DNA of 33,824 nucleotides from Polyangiaceae bacterium (GTDB taxonomy: Bacteria; Myxococcota_A; Polyangia; Polyangiales; Polyangiaceae), in the NCBI GenBank assembly GCA_013361525.1, contig JABFXY010000090.1:1-33824 (forward strand), read 5' to 3'. Position numbers and translations under genes: made by a program. Shown piece by piece: positions 8,890 through 16,651 of this stretch. Numbering within the stretch: position 1 is the stretch's first letter; every line of letters begins with the position of its first letter. The notes below the pieces were generated by a model that was not told where the DNA came from, did not search any database, and was given only the letters and a program-made list of their open reading frames with translations.

Positions 8890-9759
8890 TCACCGTAGGC
8901 CGTCGAGAAACGCCTCGCGGAGGTCGGCTTTCGGGTTGCCACGAACGACCATCGACAATGCCCGATTCGCGTCGATCCGAACCTTGCCGAAGAGGCGCTC
9001 GCCTTTCGAACACCCGGTCTCGAAGCGCGCAAACGTGAGCTTGTCGGTGTCGACACGACCGGTCACGCGCATCTCTTTCTGGCAGGACAGACCGACATGC
9101 GAGAGCACCAGCTTGACCAGCGATTGGTCATCCAGCTTCGCGGGCCGCGGTAGCTCCACGATTTCGTAGGTCGCGCCGTCGAGGGACACCTTCCATGTGC
9201 GCGACTTCGCGCTCGCGTCGACCGAAGCGCCTTTTGGCATCGACATCGAAACACCCCAAGTCTCGTCGCGAACCCGCTCCCAGCCCGGCGTTTCGCCGGC
9301 CGTTGCCGAGGTCGCTTGTTGCGTCTCGCCTTGCTGGCAGCGCTGGAGGCGAATGAACGCATCGCTGCAGCGGGGAGCCGCGACGTTGTCGCAAAACTTC
9401 GCATTCGCGCCCGTCTGACAGGTGAAGGCGGCTTCCGCTTCGACCTCACATCCCTTCGACTTCGCCTCGTGCTTCGCGCACTGCGCGAGGCACGCGTCGC
9501 CGCGTCCCGCGGGGCAATCACCTTTGACGCGTTCGCAGAGCTTCGTGCACGCGTCCTTTACGCGCGTGTCGGCGGGCGTGGCCGTCGCAGACGCGGCAGC
9601 GGTCGGCTCGGCCGTCGCGGCGGGCGTTTCAGGCGGAGCCGCCGTGGTCGCAGCGCTCGCCGTCGCGGGCTCCGGCTCTGGTGAGCTCGGGCCGGCCGGC
9701 TGACACGCGACCATGGTGATGGCGAGAGAGACGAAGCCGAGCTCGAGGTTTGGACGCAT
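8890..9759 (-). CDS. Cys-rich lipoprotein with long Ala/Thr/Pro linker
   Basis: A 289-residue predicted lipoprotein: signal peptide with lipobox MVAC (Cys19), then a low-complexity Ala/Thr/Pro/Glu linker to about residue 65, typical of a tether through the envelope. A Cys-rich domain follows (about 66-145) with about ten cysteines in CxxxC-like spacing. The C-terminal 130 residues form a likely beta-rich domain with 'WGVSMSMPKGASVDASAKS', reminiscent of small domains that bind or scan ligands, and two further cysteines. No named family is recognised. It is downstream of murA on the same strand, about 50 bases from its stop, so co-transcription is possible. Its stop nearly meets the convergent TIGR02996 gene. 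Confidence 0.8.
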   Translation of the reverse strand: MRPNLELGFVSLAITMVACQPAGPSSPEPEPATASAATTAAPPETPAATAEPTAAASATATPADTRVKDACTKLCERVKGDCPAGRGDACLAQCAKHEAKSKGCEVEAEAAFTCQTGANAKFCDNVAAPRCSDAFIRLQRCQQGETQQATSATAGETPGWERVRDETWGVSMSMPKGASVDASAKSRTWKVSLDGATYEIVELPRPAKLDDQSLVKLVLSHVGLSCQKEMRVTGRVDTDKLTFARFETGCSKGERLFGKVRIDANRALSMVVRGNPKADLREAFLDGLR

Positions 9760-9807
9760 CCGCGCGATGTTACATCGCTTCTCGAGCGCTTCGCGCGAGC
9801 CGTGTGG

Positions 9808-11070
9808 TTACGCGGTGGCGTTGTGAACGCGGACCGTGTCGGCGCCGGCCGCTGCGAGCTTCTCTTCCATCTGCTCGTAACCGCGATCGAGGTGATACAC
9901 GCGCAAAACCTCGGTCTCGCCGGCAGCGACCAAGCCTGCGATCACGAGGGACGCACTGGCTCGCAGATCCGTCGCCATCACCTTCGCACCCTCGAGCGCG
10001 CACGGGCCGTGGATGGTCGCCTTGTTGCCGTCGGTCTCGATGCTCGCGCCCATGCGAGCGAGCTCCGGAACGTGCATGAAGCGGTTTTCGAAGATCGTCT
10101 CGGTCATGATCGACGTGCCTTCGGCGAGGCACGACAGCGTCATGATCTGCGCCTGCATGTCGGTCGGGAAGCCCGGGTGCGGCTCGGTCGATACCTCGAT
10201 CGGCCGGAGCGCGCCGAGGCGGCGCACACGCGCGGCCGTCCCCTCGCGGGTGATCTCGACGCCCATCTTGCGCAGCAACGCGCACGTCGACTGAAGGTCT
10301 TCGAGCGGGCAATTCTCGAGCAAAACATCTCCGCCCGTCGCGGCGGCCGCGACCATGTACGTCCCCGCTTCGATGCGGTCGGCGGTGATGGCGTGGTCGA
10401 ACGGCGCGAGCTCGTCGCGGCCTTCGATCTCGATGACGTCGGTGCCGGCACCGGTCACGCGCGCGCCCATCTTGTTGATGATGCGCCCGAGCTCCTCGAC
10501 CTCCGGCTCCTTCGCGGCGTTGACGAGGGTGGTTCGACCCTTCGCGAGCGCGGCGGCCATCATGAGGTTTTCGGTGCCGGTAACGGTCGGCATATCGAAC
10601 ACGATCTCGGCTCCGCGAAGGCGCGGGCAGCTCGCGACGATGTAGCCGCGCTCGAGCTTGATGTTCGCGCCGAGACGCTCGAGCCCTTTGAGGTGTTGAT
10701 CGACCGGACGTGACCCGATCTGGCAACCGCCGGGAAGCGACACCTTCGCGCGGCCGTAGCGGGCGAGCAGCGGGCCGAGCACCATGACGCTCGCGCGCAT
10801 CTGCTTCACGAGCTCGTAGGGCGCCTCGGGCCTGACGTTGGCGCCGCCCTTGATGTGGACGCTGGGCGGCTCGGACGAGACGTCTCGACCGAGGAACCGC
10901 AGAAGCGCCGCGGTCGTGTCGATGTCACGCAGCTTCGGGACGTTCCGCAGAAGGCTCTCGCCGTCGGACAGCAGGGTCGCGCAGAGGATCGGCAGCGCTG
11001 CGTTCTTCGCGCCGCTGATGTGGATGGTGCCGGCGAGGCGCTTGCCCCCTCGAATGCGAATCGAATCCAT
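9808..11070 (-). CDS. murA: UDP-N-acetylglucosamine 1-carboxyvinyltransferase
   Basis: A 420-residue enzyme of normal length. It transfers enolpyruvate from PEP to UDP-GlcNAc, the first committed step of peptidoglycan synthesis, in the cytoplasm. It begins MDSIRIRGGKRLAGTIHISGAK, with conserved Lys22 in SGAKNAALP. The active-site cysteine is Cys116 in PGGCQIGSR, so the enzyme is of the common fosfomycin-targetable Cys type, not the Asp variant. Other family motifs are TGTENLMMAA, 'GFPTDMQAQ' and 'ENRFMHVPEL', and near the end 'DLRASASLVIAGL'. The whole EPSP synthase-like fold is present. It diverges from the porin-like gene at 11166; the shared 95-base gap should hold both promoters. Confidence 0.97.
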   Translation of the reverse strand: MDSIRIRGGKRLAGTIHISGAKNAALPILCATLLSDGESLLRNVPKLRDIDTTAALLRFLGRDVSSEPPSVHIKGGANVRPEAPYELVKQMRASVMVLGPLLARYGRAKVSLPGGCQIGSRPVDQHLKGLERLGANIKLERGYIVASCPRLRGAEIVFDMPTVTGTENLMMAAALAKGRTTLVNAAKEPEVEELGRIINKMGARVTGAGTDVIEIEGRDELAPFDHAITADRIEAGTYMVAAAATGGDVLLENCPLEDLQSTCALLRKMGVEITREGTAARVRRLGALRPIEVSTEPHPGFPTDMQAQIMTLSCLAEGTSIMTETIFENRFMHVPELARMGASIETDGNKATIHGPCALEGAKVMATDLRASASLVIAGLVAAGETEVLRVYHLDRGYEQMEEKLAAAGADTVRVHNATA

Positions 11071-11165
11071 GGTTCTTCCTCGCGCGGCACGACTGCGGTG
11101 TGCCGACCATTCCCTATCTCACAACCGTGACCCGACGCCCAAACTCTCGTAACTTGGGCGCGTTC

Positions 11166-12350
11166 ATGCGGAGCTTTGCCTACGTCCACGCGCGGTCTCT
11201 CATTCCGCCTCCTAGTCCGCGCCGCGCGGGCCGGACGCTCGTCGGTATCGCGGCCGCAGCCTCCCTAGTGATGTTCGGCTCGCCCGCTTCCGCGCAGGAG
11301 CAGCCGTCCGCGGATCTTCGGGGCACCTACGCACCGATGCACCACGAGGCCGGCCTCGCGATCGAGCCGGCCGACTCTCCGAATACCGGCGAGGTAACGG
11401 CGAATGCGCGCGTGTCGTACGCCTTCCGGCCGGTCGTTCTACGGGGCGCCACCGACGAGATCGTTCACCGTGTGATCGAGCACCAATTCACGGCGGATCT
11501 CGGCTTTTCCGTCGGGTTGTTCGGTCGGCTCACGGTCGGTTTGGATATGCCCGTCCTGCTCGGCCAGACCGGGGACGACCTGTCCAGCGATCCCGATGCC
11601 GTGCGACTCGTCGGCGACGCTCCGATCCCCATCGCGGCGCTCGGCGATCCGGCCCTTCGGCTCAAAGGTACGTTCGTGAAGCCGACGATCGAAAATGGAG
11701 TCGCCCGCGGCTTTGCGCTCGGCCTCGACGAACGCTTCACCCTTCCGCTCGGCGACGAGCGCAGCTTCGTCGCCGAGGGCAACGTGACGAGCGAGACGCG
11801 CATCCTCGTCGACTACGGCTTCGGGGTGGTGTCGACGCACCTCGCCGCCGGCGTGAAGCTCCGTGCAGATCAGGGGAGCTTCGCCTGCGATCCCGATTTG
11901 CCCATCGACGAGTGCGGCTCGCGTTTCGGGCACGAGCTGCCCTTCGTCCTCGGCGTCGCGTTGCACCCGCAAGCGCTCGGCATCGATCCCGAGGCGCGCG
12001 GAACGCTGTTCGTCGAGTCGCGCGCTCGCGTGCCGATCGATCCCGTTACGCCCACCGAAAGCACGCAACCGCTCGCGTGGTCGGTTGGTCTCGCCGGTCG
12101 CTATCGAGTCGGCGACGCTGCGCTGCTCGCAGGCGCGGAAGTTGGTCTACTCGACGGCGTCGGGACGGCGCCGTTCCGCGCGACGATCGGGATCAGCTTC
12201 GCCCCGCGCAGCATCGATACCGACGCCGACCGCCTCGACGACGATGACGACAAATGTCCGCAGTTCGCGGAAGACCCGGACGGATTCGAGGACGACGACG
12301 GGTGTCCCGAGATGGATAACGACGGCGACGGGATGCCAGATGCTCGTTGA
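11166..12350 (+). CDS. Outer-membrane porin-like protein ending in thrombospondin type 3 repeats
   Basis: A 394-residue exported protein. The ATG at 11166 gives a signal peptide ending near SPASAQE; a GTG at 11100 would add 22 residues without a better signal. Residues about 45-355 have alternating strands and Gly/aromatic patterns of a beta-barrel, including 'ADLGFSVGLFGRLTVGLDMPVLLG' and 'FRATIGISFAPR'. The C-terminus is a run of calcium-binding thrombospondin type 3-like repeats, 'DTDADRLDDDDDKCPQFAEDPDGFEDDDGCPEMDNDGDGMPDAR'-like in content (about 352-394). In many myxobacterial relatives these repeats lead into an OmpA peptidoglycan-binding domain; here a stop follows directly. The protein may be a short variant or may have lost its C-terminal domain. 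Confidence 0.85.
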   Translation: MRSFAYVHARSLIPPPSPRRAGRTLVGIAAAASLVMFGSPASAQEQPSADLRGTYAPMHHEAGLAIEPADSPNTGEVTANARVSYAFRPVVLRGATDEIVHRVIEHQFTADLGFSVGLFGRLTVGLDMPVLLGQTGDDLSSDPDAVRLVGDAPIPIAALGDPALRLKGTFVKPTIENGVARGFALGLDERFTLPLGDERSFVAEGNVTSETRILVDYGFGVVSTHLAAGVKLRADQGSFACDPDLPIDECGSRFGHELPFVLGVALHPQALGIDPEARGTLFVESRARVPIDPVTPTESTQPLAWSVGLAGRYRVGDAALLAGAEVGLLDGVGTAPFRATIGISFAPRSIDTDADRLDDDDDKCPQFAEDPDGFEDDDGCPEMDNDGDGMPDAR

Positions 12351-12411
12351 TTTTTTCTTCGCGCGCGCACGACGGCGCGGGTCCCGCCTGGGGGGTGTGC
12401 TCGCTGCGCGC

Positions 12412-12447
12412 GCACTGGCACCCACGCCTGTGCGCGCCAGTGCTTTT
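12412..12447 (+). terminator. Possible terminator between convergent genes
   Basis: An 8-bp perfect stem, GCACTGGC (12412-12419) with GCCAGTGC (12436-12443), is followed by TTTT on the plus strand. It sits between the porin-like gene (stop 12350) and the convergent trpB2 gene (stop 12462). The 16-base loop is long and the T-run short, so this is a tentative call. Confidence 0.35.
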
Positions 12448-12461
12448 AGCGGCCGCGATTC

Positions 12462-13823
12462 TCAGCTCATCGACGGCAATCCCGACAGCGCCATCGCGAG
12501 CTCGTTTTCGGCGTAGCTCGCGTCGGTGAGCTTGCCTGCCGCGTATTCGCTGTACGCGGACATGTCGAAATGGCCGTGTCCGCACAAATTGAAGAGGATC
12601 ACGCGCGCTGCGCCCTCCTCTTTGCAGCGGAGCGCTTCGTCCACGGCGCCCTTCACGGCGTGGTTCGCCTCGGGCGCGGGCAAGATGCCTTCTGCGCGCG
12701 CGAAGAGAAGCCCCGCCTCGAACACCTTGGTTTGCGTATAGGCGACGGCGTCGATCAGGCCGAGCTCCTTCAAGTGCGAGACCAGCGGCGCCATCCCGTG
12801 ATAGCGGAGGCCGCCCGCGTGGAAGCCCGGCGGCGTGAAGGTCGATCCGAGGGTGTGCATCTTCACGAGCGGCGAAAGATGCGCGGTATCCCCGAAGTCG
12901 TAAGCGTATTTGCCCCGCGTCAGCGAGGGACACGCCGCTGGCTCGACCGCGACGACGCGAACCTTTTGCTTTCCGCGCAGCTGCTCGCCGATGAAGGGGA
13001 ACGCAATTCCGGCGAAGTTCGACCCGCCGCCGGTACATCCGACGATCACGTCAGGATAGTCACCCGCTTGTTCGAGCTGCGCGAGCGCCTCTAGGCCCAC
13101 GATGCTCTGGTGGAGCAGCACGTGATTGAGCACCGATCCGAGCGCGTATTTCGTCTTCGGATCTTTCGCCGCGACCTCGACGGCCTCGCTGATCGCGATT
13201 CCGAGGCTGCCGGTGTGCGCGGGATTCGCCTCGAGGATCGCTCGCCCCGACTCCGTCTGCGTCGATGGGGAAGCGATACATCGCGCTCCGTACGCTTCCA
13301 TCAGCGCTCGCCGATAAGGCTTTTGATCGTACGAGACACGCACTTGGAACACCGTGACGTCGAGCCCGAAGAGCGCACCCGCGAAGGCGAGCGACGAACC
13401 CCATTGGCCCGCGCCGGTTTCGGTCGCGAGGCGCTCGACGCCGGCCTCCTTGTTGTAGAAAGCCTGCGGAACCGCGGTATTCGGCTTGTGGGAGCCGGCC
13501 GGTGAGACGCCTTCGTATTTGTAGTAGATCTTCGCAGGTGTCCCGAGCGCCTTCTCGAGGCGGCGGGCTCGGAAGAGGGGCGCGGGCCTCCATTGCCTGT
13601 AGATGTCGCGGACCGGCTTCGGGATCTCGATGTAGCGCTCGGTCGAGACCTCCTGCTCGATGAGCGCCATCGGGAAGAGCGGCTCGAGGTCGGCGGGACC
13701 GAGCGGCTGTTTGGTACCCGGGTGGAGCGGTGGTGGGAGCGGCTGCGGCAGGTCGGCCGCGATGTTGTACCAAGCCTTCGGCATCCGCTCTTCGTCGAGC
13801 AGGTACTTCACACCATCGCTCAT
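12462..13823 (-). CDS. TrpB2-type tryptophan synthase beta chain
   Basis: A 453-residue PLP enzyme of the TrpB2 class, longer than classical TrpB (about 400). The PLP-binding lysine is Lys113 in AGSHKPNTA, and the phosphate-binding glycine loop is CTGGGSNFAG. 'RPAPLFRARRLEKALG' and 'KIYYKYEGVSPAGSHK' are typical of TrpB2. It would condense indole or an activated form with serine to give tryptophan; TrpB2 proteins can act alone on indole or have other partners. No trpA or other trp gene is beside it. The ATG at 13823 is chosen because AAAGGAG lies 8 bases upstream; an alternative ATG at 13829 is too close to that site. An 18-bp palindrome lies 137 bases upstream. Confidence 0.93.
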   Translation of the reverse strand: MSDGVKYLLDEERMPKAWYNIAADLPQPLPPPLHPGTKQPLGPADLEPLFPMALIEQEVSTERYIEIPKPVRDIYRQWRPAPLFRARRLEKALGTPAKIYYKYEGVSPAGSHKPNTAVPQAFYNKEAGVERLATETGAGQWGSSLAFAGALFGLDVTVFQVRVSYDQKPYRRALMEAYGARCIASPSTQTESGRAILEANPAHTGSLGIAISEAVEVAAKDPKTKYALGSVLNHVLLHQSIVGLEALAQLEQAGDYPDVIVGCTGGGSNFAGIAFPFIGEQLRGKQKVRVVAVEPAACPSLTRGKYAYDFGDTAHLSPLVKMHTLGSTFTPPGFHAGGLRYHGMAPLVSHLKELGLIDAVAYTQTKVFEAGLLFARAEGILPAPEANHAVKGAVDEALRCKEEGAARVILFNLCGHGHFDMSAYSEYAAGKLTDASYAENELAMALSGLPSMS

Positions 13824-13959
13824 AAACATCGCTCCTTTGGGCACGTCGTCGTGCGCGCCTCGGGGCAGAGCAATGCGCAACACCCGTGCCCGCGGCCCGC
13901 CCCCACGAGAGCCATTAGAGCGCGCGATTTTCCGCTTCGCATCCCCCCGACGGCGGGTG

Positions 13960-13977
13960 GTCGCGAAAATTCGCGAC
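13960..13977. promoter_or_regulatory. 18-bp palindrome upstream of trpB2
   Basis: GTCGCGAA-AA-TTCGCGAC is a perfect 8-bp inverted repeat with a 2-base spacer. It lies 137 bases upstream of the trpB2 start and 40 bases past the stop of the secreted protein at 14017, in an otherwise featureless gap (13824-14016). It has the size of an operator for a dimeric repressor. No regulator gene is adjacent. Confidence 0.4.
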
Positions 13978-14016
13978 GAGGATTCGTGTCGGTCACGAGA
14001 TCTCGCGAGCGCTTGC

Positions 14017-14841
14017 CTACTTTCCGACCTTGCCGACTTCGCGCGCCGGCTGGATGGCCGGAAGCTCGACGCAGTCGTCGGGGTCGGTGTCCTCGGCGCT
14101 CACGACCACCGAGTTGCCGCCGTAGGAGATATAGAGTCCGACATCGTCCTCGGTGCAACCGACGAGCGAGCCTTCAGGAAGGCCCACGAACTCGCCAGTG
14201 AGGCTGCGGCCCGCGGTGATGATCTCGAAGCTGTCGCCGGCGACCGGCTCGAAGTCGTAATGGAGCGCCAGGCGCAAGGAGCCATCGAGCGCGACGTTGG
14301 CCGCATTCAACGTCGCGTAGTGACCTTCGCCGGCCAGGAGCTCCAGGCTTCCGTCGGCCCCGCGCGCGAAGCTCGCGGGCTCGACGCCGCCGAGCCCGAA
14401 CTGGGAGGTCACGCTCGTCGTAATGATCACGGATCGTTTCGACTGGGTCGAAGGGTTCAGCTTGAAGGCGCTCGCGCTCTCGACCACCAGGCTTCCACCA
14501 ATCGAGCCGCTGCTCCGGAAGAAGAGTGTGCTGCCCGCGTCGACGTGCTCGTCGCGCGCCTCGAAGATCGTTTCCGGAAGGGTCGTCAGCGATCCGCCGC
14601 CCGTCACCGTCAGATCGCGAACCGCTACGTTCGCCGCTCCATTTGCAGGATCGATCACGACCTGCGCGCCGTCGATCACGACGTCGGTCGCGGCGGTCGG
14701 AACACTTCCAGTGCTCCAGTTCGACGCATTGAACCAATCACCATCGGTGCCCGTGAAGTACGCGACCGAGCCCGCGGTTTGGGCTCGCGCGGGAAGAACG
14801 AAGAGGAGCAGCGCAGCAGGAAGAAGCTTCAGGCCTTTCAT
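14017..14841 (-). CDS. Secreted beta-strand-rich protein, autotransporter-passenger-like
   Basis: A 274-residue exported protein with a clean signal peptide (about 1-20, ending ARAQ). The start at 14841 is preferred over an upstream in-frame codon at 14874 because it begins directly with the signal peptide. The mature part is beta-rich with repeated 'xVxVxGG' strands and an N-terminal 'DGDWFNASNWSTGSVPTAATDVVIDG' type segment, typical of right-handed beta-helix adhesin or PEP-CTERM style passenger domains. The tail has 'GLYISYGGNSVVVSAEDTD', the usual closing strand of this group. There is no C-terminal anchor, transporter domain or sorting tag. The function could be adhesion or matrix structure, but that is inference from fold class only. 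Confidence 0.78.
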   Translation of the reverse strand: MKGLKLLPAALLLFVLPARAQTAGSVAYFTGTDGDWFNASNWSTGSVPTAATDVVIDGAQVVIDPANGAANVAVRDLTVTGGGSLTTLPETIFEARDEHVDAGSTLFFRSSGSIGGSLVVESASAFKLNPSTQSKRSVIITTSVTSQFGLGGVEPASFARGADGSLELLAGEGHYATLNAANVALDGSLRLALHYDFEPVAGDSFEIITAGRSLTGEFVGLPEGSLVGCTEDDVGLYISYGGNSVVVSAEDTDPDDCVELPAIQPAREVGKVGK

Positions 14842-14958
14842 GGCCCGGCGTAGAGCAAGGCCGATGCCGCACATCGTTTCTCGAATATCGGCGCGATTTC
14901 CGAGAAACCTCGGCCCCCCTGCGCTACGGAAATTGGTTTTTGGTCTCGAAGATCCGCG

Positions 14959-16617
14959 TCAGGCCGGCGCGCTCGAAGAGCGAGTGCGCTCGATGCCGAA
15001 CGATCGGATCTGGTAGGCGAGCGTCGACGGCTTCACGCCGAGAAGCTCCGCCGCGCCCCCCTCACCGGCAACACGCCAATCCGCTCGCTCGAGCGCGGCG
15101 ATCAGATTGCGGCGTTCGAGATCGCGGAGCTCGGCGGCCGTGAGGATCCCACCTTCTACCTCTTGTGGTGTCGCGGCCGGCGCCGGCAGTCTCGACGTGA
15201 GCGCGTCTCCGCCGCCGTACTCTTCGAGCTCTTGGAGGGCGGCTTCGAGCCGAAGAACGCCGTCCGTCGACAAAATCACCGCGCGCTCGACCACGTTCTC
15301 GAGCTCACGCACATTGCCCGGCCAGGCATAGGCCTCGAGCGCGCGGGCTTGCGCGCTCGACAACGTCATGAAGGGCCGGCCGTACCTGCGGCAGACGCGC
15401 GCCAAGACGTGCTCGAACAGCGGGACGACGTCCGCCCTGCGCTCGCGAAGCGCCGGGACACGGAGCGGAAAGACCGAGAGCCGATAGAAGAGATCGGCAC
15501 GAAACCGGCCTTCCGCGACGGCCGCGCGCAGATCGCGATTCGTCGCCGCGATGATGCGCACATCCACCCGCTGGGCCCGGCAATCGCCGACGCGTTCCAC
15601 CTCGCGCTCTTGCAGTGCGCGCAGCAGCTTCGCTTGAAGCTCGAGCGGGATCTCACCGACCTCGTCGAGGAACAACGTGCCCTTGTCGGCGAGCGCGAAG
15701 CGGCCCACGCGATCTTTGTGCGCCCCCGTGAAGGCGCCTCGCACGTGACCGAAGAACTCGCTCTCGAAGAGCTCCCGCGGAATGCCGGCGCAATTGACCT
15801 TCACCAGCGAGCGCGGCGAGCGCGGGCTTCGCGCGTGAATCGCGCGCGCGATCACCTCTTTGCCGACGCCCGACTCGCCCAAGATAAGGACGGTCGCCTC
15901 CGACGAGGCCACGGCGTCGAGCTGGCTCATGACCGAGAGGAACGCCGGGCTCGCGCCGATGATGCTCTCGCCGCCGTGCGCCTGCGTGACCTCTTCTCGG
16001 AGATAGTCGCGCTCGCGCTCGAGCTCCGCTTTCAGGCGGATGACCTCCTCGTTCACGCGCTTCTGCTCCTCATAGAGGCGAGCGATCTCCTCGCGCTGGG
16101 ACTCCGCCGCTCGAAGCTGCTCGTACGAGCGAAGCGCGGCGATGACGGTCGTGAACAGACGAGTCGCCGTGAGCTCGGTCTTCGTGCGGTAATCGCTGAT
16201 ATCGTAGTCGCGAATAATCGCCGTTTCCGGCGCTTGCCCGGGCTGACCGGTGCGGAGCACGACACGGCACGTGCCGTTGTTGAGGGACTCGCGCACGTGC
16301 CGAATGAGCGCGAGGCCGGCGTTCTCCGTTTCCATCACCACGTCGAGGAGGATCAGCGCGACGTCGGGATGCGCCTCGAGCAGATTCTTCGCTTCGCCGC
16401 CCGAGCGGGCATTCAAGAACGAGAGCGCTTTACCCGAAAAGTGTACGCCGCGGAGCGCGAGCGCGGTCACGTCGTGGACCTCCTGCTCGTCGTCCACGAT
16501 GAGAATCTTCCATGATGAGGGGAGCCCGGAGCGGCCGACGCGGGCGTCGATGTCTCCAAGCTCGATGGTGCTGTCGGCGAACGGTGAGGCGTCGTCGTCT
16601 TGAATCTGCGTAGGCAT
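14959..16617 (-). CDS. Sigma-54-type response regulator (receiver, AAA+, Fis-type HTH)
   Basis: A 552-residue NtrC-class activator. The receiver domain (about 36-165) has the acidic pair Asp42/Asp43, phospho-acceptor Asp92 (LILLDVV) and Lys146; its 'VVLRTGQPGQAPE' and 'YDISDYRTKTELTATRLFTTVIAALRSYE' style segments resemble receivers of the DUF3369-type regulators. A coiled coil (about 164-212) links to the AAA+ domain (218-455): Walker A GESGVGKE (247-254), the sigma-54 contact loop GAFTGA (294-299) and Walker B LFLDE (315-319). A Fis-like helix-turn-helix closes the protein ('AAELLGVKPSTLAYQIRSFGI'). It should open sigma-54 promoters when phosphorylated. The start at 16617 has GAAGG upstream; a longer frame to 16866 overlaps the divergent kinase. 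Its partner is very likely the kinase at 16652. Confidence 0.94.
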   Translation of the reverse strand: MPTQIQDDDASPFADSTIELGDIDARVGRSGLPSSWKILIVDDEQEVHDVTALALRGVHFSGKALSFLNARSGGEAKNLLEAHPDVALILLDVVMETENAGLALIRHVRESLNNGTCRVVLRTGQPGQAPETAIIRDYDISDYRTKTELTATRLFTTVIAALRSYEQLRAAESQREEIARLYEEQKRVNEEVIRLKAELERERDYLREEVTQAHGGESIIGASPAFLSVMSQLDAVASSEATVLILGESGVGKEVIARAIHARSPRSPRSLVKVNCAGIPRELFESEFFGHVRGAFTGAHKDRVGRFALADKGTLFLDEVGEIPLELQAKLLRALQEREVERVGDCRAQRVDVRIIAATNRDLRAAVAEGRFRADLFYRLSVFPLRVPALRERRADVVPLFEHVLARVCRRYGRPFMTLSSAQARALEAYAWPGNVRELENVVERAVILSTDGVLRLEAALQELEEYGGGDALTSRLPAPAATPQEVEGGILTAAELRDLERRNLIAALERADWRVAGEGGAAELLGVKPSTLAYQIRSFGIERTRSSSAPA

Positions 16618-16651
16618 CGAACCTTCGCGCGGGAGTATAAGATCAGTCCCG
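16618..16651. promoter_or_regulatory. 34-bp divergent gap between response regulator and kinase
   Basis: Only 34 bases separate the two divergent start codons. The gap holds a GAAGG ribosome site for the regulator (minus strand) and a TATAAGAT stretch at 16636-16643. Promoters must overlap the neighbouring coding sequences, so the two genes probably share control. Confidence 0.4.

Noticed and set aside
9802..10713. Open frame opposite murA
   Set aside because: It is antisense to murA, which is unambiguous by motifs.
15163..16515. 450-codon open frame opposite the response regulator
   Set aside because: It is antisense to the AAA+ regulator, with no recognisable domain.
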